This document shows positions 38,457-47,524 of a stretch of DNA of 64,000 nucleotides, piece by piece. The translations under genes were made by a program, and so were the position numbers. The notes beneath the pieces were generated by a model that made no database searches, had not been told where the DNA came from, and worked only from the letters and a program-made list of their open reading frames with translations. Positions within the stretch are counted from its first letter, which is position 1, and every line of letters begins with the position of its first letter. The DNA is from Campylobacter coli 76339 (lineage in GTDB: Bacteria > Campylobacterota > Campylobacteria > Campylobacterales > Campylobacteraceae): NCBI GenBank assembly GCA_000470055.1, contig HG326877.1, positions 1,377,661 to 1,441,660 of the forward strand, given 5' to 3'.

Positions 38457-39104
38457 TTAAAATTCTTTTTCTCTTTGTCTAAAATCGCTCATAAAAGAAG
38501 AGATAAAATCATAAAATTCTTTGCTGTGATTTGGGAATTTAATGTGGCTTAATTCATGTAAAATTACATATTCTATAGCTCTTAAGCTTTTTTCTAAAAG
38601 TCTTAAATTTAAGTTGATATAGCCTTTTTTATGATTGCAAGATCCCCAACGCGTTTTCATTTTTTTAATGCTCAAATGAGAATAATATAAATTTGTTTTT
38701 TTGCTCCATTTTTTAAGATAAAAAGAAAAAATGATTTTTGCATTTTGTTTTAAAAAATTATCCAAATCTTCTCCTGAAGCACTTTGAATTTCACCCTTTG
38801 AAATTCGCGTTTTTTTAAAGCTTTCATCTAAATTTAAAATATATTTTTTACCTAAAAAATATATTTCATTTTCGCTAAGCCTTGCTTTTTTGCTTTGAAA
38901 ATTAAGATAAGTTTTTTGTATCCAAATTTCATTTTTATATAAAAATTCTTTTGCTTTTTCTAGCGGATAAAATTGAGGGATACTTAAATGAAATTCGCCC
39001 TTTTCATTGAGCTTTAAACGCAAGGTTTTAATGTTTTTGATTTGATAGAAAAAATCCCTATTTAAATAACGAAAACTTTTTACACTAGAGCTTTGCCTTG
39101 CCAT
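38457..39104 (-). CDS. YgjP/UTP-pyrophosphatase-like metallopeptidase (DUF45)
   Basis: A 215-residue protein with the WLM/DUF45 zinc-peptidase fold. The zinc site is HELSH (in YVILHELSHIKFPNHSK), with the third ligand in the following NHS. The upstream MKTRWGSCN segment is the family hallmark. YgjP-type proteins have been reported with either peptidase or nucleotide-pyrophosphatase activity, so the substrate cannot be inferred. It overlaps the MATE gene by 25 bases and is likely co-transcribed with it. Confidence 0.8.
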   Translation of the reverse strand: MARQSSSVKSFRYLNRDFFYQIKNIKTLRLKLNEKGEFHLSIPQFYPLEKAKEFLYKNEIWIQKTYLNFQSKKARLSENEIYFLGKKYILNLDESFKKTRISKGEIQSASGEDLDNFLKQNAKIIFSFYLKKWSKKTNLYYSHLSIKKMKTRWGSCNHKKGYINLNLRLLEKSLRAIEYVILHELSHIKFPNHSKEFYDFISSFMSDFRQREKEF

Positions 39105-40396
39105 TTCTTACTCTTCCATCTATAAGCATTTACAAGCCCTCTTAAAAACTCATCTGCACAAAAACCTATCCATACTCCCAAAATTCCAAGCCCAAAATGA
39201 AAACAAAGCACATAGCCCACCGGTAAAGAAACACCCATCATAAAAACAAGTCCACTAAAAAATGGAAATTTCGCATCCCCGCTCGCTCTTAGGGCATTGA
39301 CCATGACTATATTAAAAGTGCGTGAAATTTCAAGAAAAATAGAAAGCGTAAATAAAGGAAGCATAAGCTCTCTAAGCTCAGGTTTTAAATCAAGCAAGTC
39401 CATAGTAAAATCTTTAAAAACAAAATTTAAAACCGCCACTATAGCACTGGCTATCACGCTCAAATACAAGGCATTCCAAGCGTGCTTATAGGCGATATTT
39501 TGGTATTTTGCACCCACTAATTTACCCACGATGATTTCATTTGCTATGCTGATTGCTTGTCCAATAAGCATGATAAGCATTGAAATTTGAAAATAAATCG
39601 TTTGCACGCTATCATTGTTTGATCCAAGTTTTGCCACAAAAGAAAAGGCGATAAAATACTGCACTATCCAAAGCAAATTTTCTCCCGCTGAAAAACCGCC
39701 TATGTTTAAAACTTTTTTCACCACAGCTTTTTCAAGCCTTATCATTTCTTGAATTTTAAGATGAATTTTTAATTTATAAAAAAGTATGATAAGCAAAGCA
39801 GCCACCGCCACAAAACGCGCAACGAGATTGCTAAGCCCTACTCCTAAAAGCTCGCTTTGAGTAAAATGCAGAGCATAAAAATTACCTATAATGACTATGA
39901 TATCCATCAAAAAGCCTATAAACATAACCCAATAAGCCATATTATAAACCCTGATAATAGCAGCCAATACAATCCCCAAAGCATCAAAAAGCAAACAAAT
40001 TCCTAGCATTCTTAGATAGATAATGCCATCTTGTAACTTTTCTTCAGGGATATTAGCAAGCCTAAGCAAAAGCTCTCCTTGCCATACGATAAACACCGCG
40101 CAAACAAAACCCAAAAGCGCATTTAAAAACAAGCTTTGATGTATCACTTTTCTTGCTAAGACTAAATCCCTTGCTCCTATGGCTTGAGCGATCACAACAC
40201 TACAACCCACACTTAAAAAACTAAAAATCGTGATAAACAAATCAGCGATTAAATTCCCTGCTCCCATAGCACCCACAAGGGAATTTGAATAATGCGAAAC
40301 CATAGCAGTATTGATGATGATAGTAAGGTATTTTGAAAGCAAATCCCAAAAAATAGGAACACTGAGTTTTGTTAGGGAAAGTTGTTTTTTTGCCAT
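39080..40396 (-). CDS. MATE-family multidrug efflux protein
   Basis: A 438-residue inner-membrane protein with about 12 hydrophobic segments in two repeats. The first repeat carries VSHYSNSLVGAMGAGNLIADLF and VVIAQAIGARD, the second the matching IAFSFVAKLGSN and ANEIIVGKLVGAKY, both typical of MATE transporters (NorM/DinF type). These exchange Na+ or H+ for cationic drugs. Substrate is unknown. Equivalent to Cj0619 by order. Directly downstream of a small coding remnant. Confidence 0.88.
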   Translation of the reverse strand: MAKKQLSLTKLSVPIFWDLLSKYLTIIINTAMVSHYSNSLVGAMGAGNLIADLFITIFSFLSVGCSVVIAQAIGARDLVLARKVIHQSLFLNALLGFVCAVFIVWQGELLLRLANIPEEKLQDGIIYLRMLGICLLFDALGIVLAAIIRVYNMAYWVMFIGFLMDIIVIIGNFYALHFTQSELLGVGLSNLVARFVAVAALLIILFYKLKIHLKIQEMIRLEKAVVKKVLNIGGFSAGENLLWIVQYFIAFSFVAKLGSNNDSVQTIYFQISMLIMLIGQAISIANEIIVGKLVGAKYQNIAYKHAWNALYLSVIASAIVAVLNFVFKDFTMDLLDLKPELRELMLPLFTLSIFLEISRTFNIVMVNALRASGDAKFPFFSGLVFMMGVSLPVGYVLCFHFGLGILGVWIGFCADEFLRGLVNAYRWKSKKWQGKALV

Positions 40397-40398
40397 GA

Positions 40399-40539
40399 TT
40401 ATTCTTTTAAAAAGCCGTATTTATAAATTTTAGGCTCTAGTTTTTTGGCTAAATTACTTTTTAAAGGTTCTTCGCTTAGTTTTAAAAGTGTTTCAAACAA
40501 AACTATATCCTTATGAAATTCTTTTTTAAGGATATAATT
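40399..40539 (-). pseudogene. orphan 3' coding fragment between pstB and the MATE gene
   Basis: The minus strand holds a 46-codon open stretch ending in TAA at 40399-40401 and reading ...KKEFHKDIVLFETLLK, later KKLEPKIYKYGFLKE. It is closed upstream by an in-frame TAA (40540-40542), and no ATG, GTG or well-placed TTG opens it, so it cannot be an intact gene. Its composition looks coding. In C. jejuni NCTC 11168 this slot holds Cj0617/Cj0618 (the 617 family). A remnant of an accessory gene is likely, but I could not match it to that family by eye. Confidence 0.45.
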
Positions 40540-40571
40540 TTAATATAAAGATACTTGTTTTTGTATAAATC

Positions 40572-41312
40572 TCACCCAAAGGCACCGCTTAGATAAGCTT
40601 TGGTTTTTTCTTGCTTTGGATTTTCAAAAAATTCCTTACTTTCCCCAAATTCTATAAGCTCTCCAAGGTGAAAAAATGCTGTATAATCAGCCACGCGTTT
40701 GCCTTGTTGCATATTGTGCGTAACCATGATCATAGAAAGATTATGGCTTAATTCTTTCAAAAGCTCTTCAATCACACCTGAACTTATAGGATCAAGTGCA
40801 GAAGTTGGCTCATCTAAAAGCAAAAGTTTAGGTTTGATCGCTAAAGCTCTTGCGATACAAAGGCGTTGTTGTTGTCCGCCTGAAAGAGCTAGAGCATTTT
40901 GCTTGAGCTTGTCTTTAACTTCTTCAAAAAGCCCTACTTTTTGCAAACAATCCACCACCAAAGCTTCTTCCTCATCCTTGCTTTTAATCATGCCATGAAG
41001 TTTTGGAGCATAAGAGATATTTTCATAAATGCTTTTTACAAAAACATTAGGTTGTTGAAAAACCATACCGACATTTTTACGCAAAACTACTACATCTTGA
41101 TTTTTTACATCTTTTCCTTCGATTTCTACCAAACCATCGATTTTTGCAATTTTGTCATTCATTCTGTTAAAACAACGCAAAAAGGTAGATTTTCCACATC
41201 CTGAAGCACCGATTAATGCAGTGATTTTATTTTGCTCGATTTGCATATTGATATCAAATAAAGCTTGTTTTTTTCCATAAAATAAATTTAAATTTGTTGT
41301 TTTTGCTATCAC
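40572..41312 (-). CDS. pstB: phosphate ABC transporter ATP-binding protein PstB
   Basis: A 246-residue ABC ATPase that powers phosphate import. Walker A is GASGCGKST, the Q-loop FQQPNVF, the signature LSGGQQQRL and Walker [14 protein letters not shown]. The start is a GTG at 41312 that overlaps the pstA stop (GTGA), preceded by AAGGAAAA; a longer in-frame opening inside pstA adds 43 residues unlike any PstB and is rejected. Last gene of pstS-C-A-B. Confidence 0.95.
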   Translation of the reverse strand: MIAKTTNLNLFYGKKQALFDINMQIEQNKITALIGASGCGKSTFLRCFNRMNDKIAKIDGLVEIEGKDVKNQDVVVLRKNVGMVFQQPNVFVKSIYENISYAPKLHGMIKSKDEEEALVVDCLQKVGLFEEVKDKLKQNALALSGGQQQRLCIARALAIKPKLLLLDEPTSALDPISSGVIEELLKELSHNLSMIMVTHNMQQGKRVADYTAFFHLGELIEFGESKEFFENPKQEKTKAYLSGAFG

Positions 41313-42397
41313 TTTAATTTTCCTTGAAAATATTTTCTTAATAAAACCGCACTTAAATTTAGCACCACCAAAAGCCCTAAAAGCACGATGATACCCGCTG
41401 CAGTTCTTTCTAAAAACGCACGCTCTGGCATAGCCGACCATGAATAAATTTGAGCAGGTAAAACGCTAGTTGCATCAAGCACTGAACTTGCTACATCAGG
41501 GATAAAAGCTATCATACCGATAATCATCAAAGGCGCAGTCTCACCTATAGCCCCTGCTAAAGTAAGGATAGAACCTGTTAAAATCATAGGCATAGCCAAA
41601 GGAAGCATGATGCCCTTTACCATTTGCACCTTGGTCATACCCAAAGCATAGGCAGCGTTTTTCATGTTGATATCCACGCTTTTTAAAGCTGCTTTGGTTG
41701 AAACTATGATAATAGGCAAGCTCATGATCGCTAAAGTAAGCCCACCTACCAAAGCACTTGAACGCGGCATTCCAAAAAGATTGATAAACACGCCAAGCCC
41801 TAAAAGTCCGAACAAAATACTAGGAATACTTGCAAGATTGTTAATACACACTTCTATAAAATGTGTAAATAAATTTTGCGGTGCAAATTCTTCCAAGTAA
41901 ATCGCCGCTGCAACTCCTACTGGAACGCTTACTACCATACATACAAGCATAACAAGCAAAGTTCCTACAGCTGAAGATAAAATTCCTGAATTTTCAGGTG
42001 ACTTTGAATCCCCATTTAAAAAGAAATTCGTATTAAAACGAAGTGCTATTTCATCTTTTTGTACAAGATTATCAACCAAAGCTCTTTGCTCTTCATTTAA
42101 GCGGTTGTAATTTTGTTTCATATACTGATCCACTTCTGAATTTGCTAAAAGCCATGATTTTTCAGTGATTTGTCCTGTTCTTATCTTTCTTTGCTCTGCG
42201 CGTGATAAAAGCTCATAAGCGGGTGAATTTCTATCCGCTTCCACATAAATATAAGTTTGCTTAAATGCAGGAAATCCAAGATATGCCACACTTCCTAAAA
42301 AGATACAAAGAAAAATGAGATTGATATAAAGTCCCATTTTACAAAGTCTTTTAAAAGACTTTGAGGCTTTTTGTCGTTTTTTGAAAAGCTTTTTCAT
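41309..42397 (-). CDS. pstA: phosphate ABC transporter permease PstA
   Basis: A 362-residue permease, longer than the 280-300 usual. The first 120 residues hold one span (about 25-45) and a periplasmic loop (about 50-130) rich in charged residues. The core has the permease EAA-type loop ([21 protein letters not shown]) and a [13 protein letters not shown] segment that is conserved in PstA. The extra periplasmic loop appears to be a feature of Campylobacter PstA. Overlaps pstC and pstB by four bases each. Confidence 0.92.
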   Translation of the reverse strand: MKKLFKKRQKASKSFKRLCKMGLYINLIFLCIFLGSVAYLGFPAFKQTYIYVEADRNSPAYELLSRAEQRKIRTGQITEKSWLLANSEVDQYMKQNYNRLNEEQRALVDNLVQKDEIALRFNTNFFLNGDSKSPENSGILSSAVGTLLVMLVCMVVSVPVGVAAAIYLEEFAPQNLFTHFIEVCINNLASIPSILFGLLGLGVFINLFGMPRSSALVGGLTLAIMSLPIIIVSTKAALKSVDINMKNAAYALGMTKVQMVKGIMLPLAMPMILTGSILTLAGAIGETAPLMIIGMIAFIPDVASSVLDATSVLPAQIYSWSAMPERAFLERTAAGIIVLLGLLVVLNLSAVLLRKYFQGKLK

Positions 42398-43308
42398 AAA
42401 TTTTTCCTTTTGTGAAAGCGGTTGATAAGATAAACGCTAAACATATTGATGATTAAAGTGATGATGAAAAGCACCAAACCTAAAGAAAAGGCACTTAAAG
42501 CTAAAGAACTATCAAAAGCTTGATCCCCACTTAATGCTTCTACGATCTTAACCGTAACCGTTGTCATATCTTCTAAGAAATTCATTGTCAAATTTGGACG
42601 CAAAGAAGCTGCCATTACCACTATCATGGTTTCACCTAAAGCCCTTGAAAGCCCTAAAAGACAAGCTGCTACTATACCTGGAATAGCCTCAGGTAAAATC
42701 ACAGCAAAAACCACTTCTTTTTTTGTCATCCCCAAAGCATAAGCTCCGTTGATCCTTTTTTCGCTCACTGCTTCGATACAATCTTGCGACAAAGAAGCTA
42801 CTATAGGCACTATCATGATTCCCATGATAAATCCTGCACCTAAAGCACTTTGAAAACTCGCCTGTATACCGAACAAAGAAAAAAACCATACTATAAAAGG
42901 TGCTACGATTATAGCTGCAAAAAATCCAAAAACAACAGTAGGAATCCCTGCGATAACTTCTAGGATAGGCTTGAGGTAATTTTTAGATTTTTTACCGGCA
43001 AAAACACCTAAATATATAGCACACATTACCCCCAAAGGTAGAGCTGTTAGCATAGCGATTAAAGAGATATAAAAAGTTCCCCAAAAAAGCGACACTGCAC
43101 CAAAAACCCCTTGCTTACTCGTGCCATCTGCATTCATAAAAGCTGCATCAGCCGCCCATTCGCTTGAAAATAAAAAAGTACTTATGCTTTCTTTTTGAAA
43201 GAATTTTAAAGCTTCGATTAAAATCGTTAGCATGATGGCAAAGCTTACCACCACGCTAACAAAAGCGCATAAGAAAAGTATAAATTTAATTATTTTTTCT
43301 TTTAGCAA
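42394..43308 (-). CDS. pstC: phosphate ABC transporter permease PstC
   Basis: A 304-residue inner-membrane permease with about six spans. The cytoplasmic EAA loop [20 protein letters not shown] and the LSRALGETMIVVMAAS block mark it as PstC. It forms the phosphate channel with PstA. A ribosome site AAGGAAAA lies in the nine-base gap after pstS. Confidence 0.94.
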   Translation of the reverse strand: MLKEKIIKFILFLCAFVSVVVSFAIMLTILIEALKFFQKESISTFLFSSEWAADAAFMNADGTSKQGVFGAVSLFWGTFYISLIAMLTALPLGVMCAIYLGVFAGKKSKNYLKPILEVIAGIPTVVFGFFAAIIVAPFIVWFFSLFGIQASFQSALGAGFIMGIMIVPIVASLSQDCIEAVSEKRINGAYALGMTKKEVVFAVILPEAIPGIVAACLLGLSRALGETMIVVMAASLRPNLTMNFLEDMTTVTVKIVEALSGDQAFDSSLALSAFSLGLVLFIITLIINMFSVYLINRFHKRKNL

Positions 43309-43317
43309 AGTTTTTCC

Positions 43318-44313
43318 TTAAAATACTTTTCCAGCTTTTACAAGCTCATCGGTTAAGATTTTTCTATCTTCTATATGTTTTTGAGAAGCTTTTAAAAGAT
43401 CATTATTTAAAGGAACAAGCCCTATTTTCTCAAGTTCGCCTCCGCTTTTTGCCAAATCATCACTCATATAAATTTTTGCAAATTCAAAGGCTTCTTTAGG
43501 ATTTTTCTTTGCATTGATATAGATAAATAAACTTCTTGCAAGATCATATTTGCCATCAGCAATATTTTTTTCATCTGCTTTTACGCCATCGATATCGGCT
43601 GCATTGATTTTATCCACATTGCTTACTAAAAATCCATAACCAAAAAGCCCAAAAGCATCTTTATCGATAGTAAGTTTTGAAACGATTAGATTATCATTTT
43701 CACCACTTGGAATATAAGCTCCATCTTGGCGTATGGTTTTATACTCGCCTTTGTATTCAGGAATTTTTTTAGAAATATCACTCATTACAAGTTCTTCTAC
43801 AGTATCTCTTGTACCTGAGCTTGATGGAGGACCATAAACGCTGATTTTACGATTAGGTAAATTTTTATTGATTTGATTCCAGTTTGTATAAGGATTTGGG
43901 ACAAGTTTGCCACCTTGTGGAACCTCTTTAGCTAGAGCTAGGAAAAGTTCTTTTTTAGTGATGTTTAAAGGTGCGTTGGCTTTATTTTGTGCTAAAACTA
44001 TACCATCATAACCTACCATAATCCCTACTATATCAGTAACTCCCGCTTTTTTGCAAGTTTCAAATTCGCTAAATTTCATTGCTCTTGAAGCATTAGAAAT
44101 ATCGGTTATGCCCTCGCAAAATACTTTAAATCCACCCCCTGTTCCTAAACTCTCTACAATAGGAGTTTTTGTATTGTGAATCGCTGCATACTCTTCAGCT
44201 ACAAAAGAAGTAAATGGATACACGGTTGATGAACCTGCGATTTTTAAATCAGCCGCATTTAAAGCACCCGCTAAAGCAAAACTTGCAACACTTAAAGCTA
44301 GAATTTTTTTCAT
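43318..44313 (-). CDS. pstS: periplasmic phosphate-binding protein PstS
   Basis: A 331-residue substrate-binding protein with a signal peptide (MKKILALSVASFALAGALNA, cleavage about A20/A21). The phosphate-binding loops are IAGSSTVYPF, SLGTGGGF and GPPSSSGTRDT. It captures inorganic phosphate for PstCAB. First gene of the operon; a pho-box match lies 48 bases before the ATG, and the ribosome site is AAGGAG. Likely induced at low phosphate by PhosS/PhosR. Confidence 0.95.
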   Translation of the reverse strand: MKKILALSVASFALAGALNAADLKIAGSSTVYPFTSFVAEEYAAIHNTKTPIVESLGTGGGFKVFCEGITDISNASRAMKFSEFETCKKAGVTDIVGIMVGYDGIVLAQNKANAPLNITKKELFLALAKEVPQGGKLVPNPYTNWNQINKNLPNRKISVYGPPSSSGTRDTVEELVMSDISKKIPEYKGEYKTIRQDGAYIPSGENDNLIVSKLTIDKDAFGLFGYGFLVSNVDKINAADIDGVKADEKNIADGKYDLARSLFIYINAKKNPKEAFEFAKIYMSDDLAKSGGELEKIGLVPLNNDLLKASQKHIEDRKILTDELVKAGKVF

Positions 44314-44360
44314 TTTTTCTCCTTACTTTTAAAAAAGTAACGGAAGTTTAGAAAAAGTTG

Positions 44361-44376
44361 GAAACATTTTGGAAAC
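44361..44376 (-). promoter_or_regulatory. PhosR pho box upstream of pstS
   Basis: The minus strand reads GTTTCCAAAATGTTTC, an exact match to the Campylobacter pho box as I recall it (GTTTCNAAAANGTTTC). It ends 48 bases before the pstS start. Confidence 0.8.
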
Positions 44377-44382
44377 ATTTTT

Positions 44383-44521
44383 TTACTTCGCAACGGAAAT
44401 AAATTCCGTCTTACGACAAAGGACTTAGTCCTTTTGAAACCTCTAAAGCACACCCACCTAAAAATCTTTGCAGATTTTCAGTCTTTTTAAATTTCTCTTA
44501 CTTCGCGACGGAAATAAATTC
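44383..44521. repeat. 24-base direct repeat pair with three hairpins (intergenic element)
   Basis: Two copies of a 24-base unit (44383-44406 and 44498-44521) beginning TTACTTCGC and ending AAATAAATTC differ at one base. Between and within them lie three hairpins: ACGGAA/TTCCGT (44393-44409), AAAGGAC/GTCCTTT (44418-44434) and AAAATCT/AGATTTT (44461-44478). The 293-base pstS-ftn gap otherwise holds only the pho box and the ftn promoter. It may be a REP-like element or a small RNA. Confidence 0.55.
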
Positions 44522-44606
44522 TATAATTTTTAAAAATTTATCTTGTTTTAAAAAAATCAATATATCATTATAAGAACATTCTAAAAAATAAAAATAAGGA
44601 GATAGA

Positions 44607-45107
44607 ATGCTTTCAAAAGAGGTAGTTGATTTATTAAACGAGCAAATCAACAAAGAAATGTATGCGGCTAATTTATATTTAAGTATGAGTTCTTGGTGCT
44701 ATGAAAATAGTCTTGATGGAGCTGGACTCTTTCTTTTTCAACACGCAAGTGAAGAAAGTGAACACGCTAGAAAACTCGTAACTTATCTTAATGAAACTGA
44801 TTCACATGTAGAGCTTAAAGCAGTAAAGCAACCTGAACAAAATTTCAAATCTTTACTTGATGTTTTTGAAAAAACTTATGAGCATGAACAAAGCATTACA
44901 AAATCAATCAATGATCTTGTAGAACATATGCTAAAAAATAAAGATTATTCTACTTTTAATTTTCTTCAATGGTATGTAAGCGAACAACACGAAGAAGAAG
45001 CACTTTTCCGCGGTATAGTAGATAAAATCAAACTCATCAGCGACAATGGAAACGGCTTGTATCTAGCTGATCAATACATCAAAAATATAGCTTTGTCTAG
45101 AAAATAA
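44607..45107 (+). CDS. ftn: ferritin (Cft)
   Basis: A 166-residue four-helix ferritin that stores iron and limits oxidative damage. Ferroxidase ligands are E17, E50 and H53 (in ASEESEHARKL) and E94, with the LQWYVSEQHEEEALF helix-D block. Close to C. jejuni Cft (Cj0612c). The ATG has an AAGGAG ribosome site, and a CATTATAAG -10-like box lies about 40 bases upstream. Monocistronic: a hairpin terminator follows. Confidence 0.95.
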   Translation: MLSKEVVDLLNEQINKEMYAANLYLSMSSWCYENSLDGAGLFLFQHASEESEHARKLVTYLNETDSHVELKAVKQPEQNFKSLLDVFEKTYEHEQSITKSINDLVEHMLKNKDYSTFNFLQWYVSEQHEEEALFRGIVDKIKLISDNGNGLYLADQYIKNIALSRK

Positions 45108-45110
45108 TAC

Positions 45111-45133
45111 TTTTGCCTTGAAAAAAGGCAAAA
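45111..45133 (+). terminator. terminator after ferritin
   Basis: TTTTGCCTT (45111-45119) pairs perfectly with AAGGCAAAA (45125-45133), three bases after the ftn stop. The T-run afterwards is weak (TTACATTCTT). Confidence 0.6.
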
Positions 45134-45157
45134 TTACATTCTTATCTTAGGTAGCAT

Positions 45158-46534
45158 ATGACTTATTTTTCTTTAGAATTCAGTGTTTTAATGATTTTAT
45201 TTTTTGCCATATATTGGGCATTTAAAGACAGTTATAAAATACAAAATATTTTGATATTATCTTTTTCATATCTTATTTATATACTGATTAACCCTTATTT
45301 TGCTTTAATTTTGTTTATTTATACTTTTTTTATACATTTTTTTGCTTTGCTTATCTTTGTGCGGCGAAAACGATATATTTTTGCTACTTGTCTAAGTTTT
45401 ATAATCTTAAATTTATGCTTTTTCAAATATTTTCCAAATATCAAAGGAAGTCTTGATGAAGTATTAAGCTTTTTGGGACTTGATTTTTTAAACATCGAAC
45501 TCATTTTACCTATAGGTATCAGTTTTTATACCTTTGCTTCTATTACTTACCTTGTAGATGTATACAAAAAACACCATTTAGAAAGCTTTTTAAATTTAGC
45601 AACCTTTTTATCATTTTTCCCAACCCTACTCGCAGGGCCGATTATGCGTAGTGCGTTTTTTTTCGAGCAAGCTTATCAAAAACGCGAATTTAAACATGCG
45701 AATTTAATCATCATTTTGCTTATTTTTGGTATAGTGAAAAAAGTTCTCATTGCTAATTACCTAGGAATTTATGCTAAAAATATTTTAGATTTTCCACAAT
45801 CTTATAATTTCATACAACTTTTAAGCGCAATTTATGCTTATGCGGTGCAAATATATTGCGATTTTAGTGGATATGTAGATCTTGTTTGTGCTTTTGCTTT
45901 AATGCTAGGTTTTACCCTACCACCGAATTTTAATATGCCTTATCTAGCTAAAAATCTTAAAGAATTTTGGGCTAGATGGCATATCAGCCTTTCAACTTTC
46001 ATAAGGGATTATATCTATATTCCTTTAGGAGGCAACAGAAAAGGAATGCCTCGCACCATAGCAAATATACTTATCGCTTTCATCCTTTCAGGCTTATGGC
46101 ACGGAAGTACTTTGGCTTTTGCACTTTGGGGATTATTGCATGGTTTGGGTATTGTATTTATCCATTTGCTTGCCTTGACTAAATTCAGCCTTCAAAAAAT
46201 TCCAGCTTTAGGAAGATTTTTAACCTTTCAATTTGTATGTTTTACTTGGATTTTCTTTTATTATAATAAAAATTTAGAAGATGCTTTAGAATACTTCAAA
46301 GCTTGTTATAATAACTTTTTCCAAATTCCTAGCTATAATGATATTTATATGCTTGTAAGTTTTGGTGTACTTTTTATGATTTATCCTTTATTTATCAATT
46401 TTAAAGAATACTGTGTAAAAATTTTAAATCTTACACCCTTTTTACTCAAGCCATTCATAATCACTTTTATCTTGCTTTTAGTGTTTGCTTTTATGCCGAA
46501 TGGTATTCCTGATTTTATTTATTCGAGTTTTTAA
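45158..46534 (+). CDS. patA: peptidoglycan O-acetyltransferase PatA (MBOAT family)
   Basis: A 458-residue polytopic membrane protein of the MBOAT family. The signature blocks are LPIGISFYTFASITY, the FSGYVDLVCAFALMLGF segment, NLKEFWARWHISLSTFIRDYIYIPLGG and the catalytic histidine in SGLWHGSTLAFALWG. PatA moves acetyl groups across the inner membrane so that PatB can O-acetylate muramic acid, which blocks lysozyme and lytic transglycosylases. It is followed by two GDSL-type periplasmic genes, the pat/ape cluster of C. jejuni (Cj0611c-Cj0609c). Confidence 0.9.
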   Translation: MTYFSLEFSVLMILFFAIYWAFKDSYKIQNILILSFSYLIYILINPYFALILFIYTFFIHFFALLIFVRRKRYIFATCLSFIILNLCFFKYFPNIKGSLDEVLSFLGLDFLNIELILPIGISFYTFASITYLVDVYKKHHLESFLNLATFLSFFPTLLAGPIMRSAFFFEQAYQKREFKHANLIIILLIFGIVKKVLIANYLGIYAKNILDFPQSYNFIQLLSAIYAYAVQIYCDFSGYVDLVCAFALMLGFTLPPNFNMPYLAKNLKEFWARWHISLSTFIRDYIYIPLGGNRKGMPRTIANILIAFILSGLWHGSTLAFALWGLLHGLGIVFIHLLALTKFSLQKIPALGRFLTFQFVCFTWIFFYYNKNLEDALEYFKACYNNFFQIPSYNDIYMLVSFGVLFMIYPLFINFKEYCVKILNLTPFLLKPFIITFILLLVFAFMPNGIPDFIYSSF

Positions 46535-47524
46535 ATGAAAATGATTAAATTCTTCTTTATTTTGATTATAGTTTTTGTACTGGTTTGCCTTGTGATGAAT
46601 CAAAGCATTTTTTCTTATATCGAGCAAAAATATCACTTTACATTTTACCCTAAAAACGATATTTTACAAGAAGCTAATGGCCTTAAAAATAAACTAGAAC
46701 AAATTCGTGCGATACTAAGCAATGAGCCTCTGCCTCAAAATACAGAGGAAAATATCGTCACTCAAGAAAATATAGATGAGCTTAATGCAAGCAAAGATTT
46801 TTTAGATGAAAATGCTACGATTTTTATCGAAAATATGCAACAAACAACAGGGGATAAAAATATCAGTTTTATTGACAATACCAAACTAGAAGTTCACAAG
46901 GGTGATGAATTTTTATTCATAGGTGATTCTTTAATGCAAGGCGTTGCCATCGCTCTTAATCGCGACTTGATCAATCTAGGCTTAAAAGCTAGCGATCTTA
47001 GCAAGCAAAATACTGGACTTTCTTACAAATCTTATTTTAACTGGGCAAAAGCAACCAAAGAAGCTTTTGTAAAAAATCCTAACATTAAATATCTAGTTGT
47101 CTTACTAGGGGCAAATGATCCTTGGGATATCAAAAAAGGTGGAGTTTATCATCGTTTTGGCTCAGAGGGCTGGATCAATATCTATACCTATAGAGTAAAT
47201 GAAATCATCAATATAGCCAAACAACATCATGCAAAAATTCTTTGGTTTGAAATTCCTCCTGTTAAAAAAAATGAACTCAATGAAAAAATACAAATTCTAA
47301 ACAAAATTTATAGCGAAGAAATTCTCAAAAATAAACAAATTTTTATCAATACAAAACTATTTTTTAGCGTTAATGATGAATTTTCAACCTATATTAAAAA
47401 TGAAAATAACAAAAGTGTAAAAATGAGAACAGATGATGGAATTCATTTTACCTCAAACGGAGCAAAAGAGATGTCAAAACTCTTGCTTCAACATATAACA
47501 ATCAAGGAAGAAAATGCAAATTAA
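46535..47524 (+). CDS. patB: periplasmic peptidoglycan O-acetyltransferase PatB-like (SGNH)
   Basis: A 329-residue protein with one N-terminal span (about 5-22) and an SGNH hydrolase-fold periplasmic domain (about 125-325). Catalytic blocks are FIGDSLMQGVA (nucleophile serine in GDSL), LGANDPWD and the terminal DGIHFTSNGA (Asp/His pair). This matches PatB, which transfers acetyl groups from PatA to the glycan. Two sequons lie in the stalk, N84 (ELNAS) and N93 (ENAT preceded by D). It directly abuts patA and overlaps the next gene by 11 bases. PatB versus Ape1 identity is inferred from the GDSL wording and order. Confidence 0.8.
   Translation: MKMIKFFFILIIVFVLVCLVMNQSIFSYIEQKYHFTFYPKNDILQEANGLKNKLEQIRAILSNEPLPQNTEENIVTQENIDELNASKDFLDENATIFIENMQQTTGDKNISFIDNTKLEVHKGDEFLFIGDSLMQGVAIALNRDLINLGLKASDLSKQNTGLSYKSYFNWAKATKEAFVKNPNIKYLVVLLGANDPWDIKKGGVYHRFGSEGWINIYTYRVNEIINIAKQHHAKILWFEIPPVKKNELNEKIQILNKIYSEEILKNKQIFINTKLFFSVNDEFSTYIKNENNKSVKMRTDDGIHFTSNGAKEMSKLLLQHITIKEENAN

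Noticed and set aside
41313-41441. 43-residue N-terminal extension of PstB
   Set aside because: It lies in the pstA reading region, has no ribosome site and no PstB-like residues. The GTG at 41312 overlaps the pstA stop and follows AAGGAAAA.
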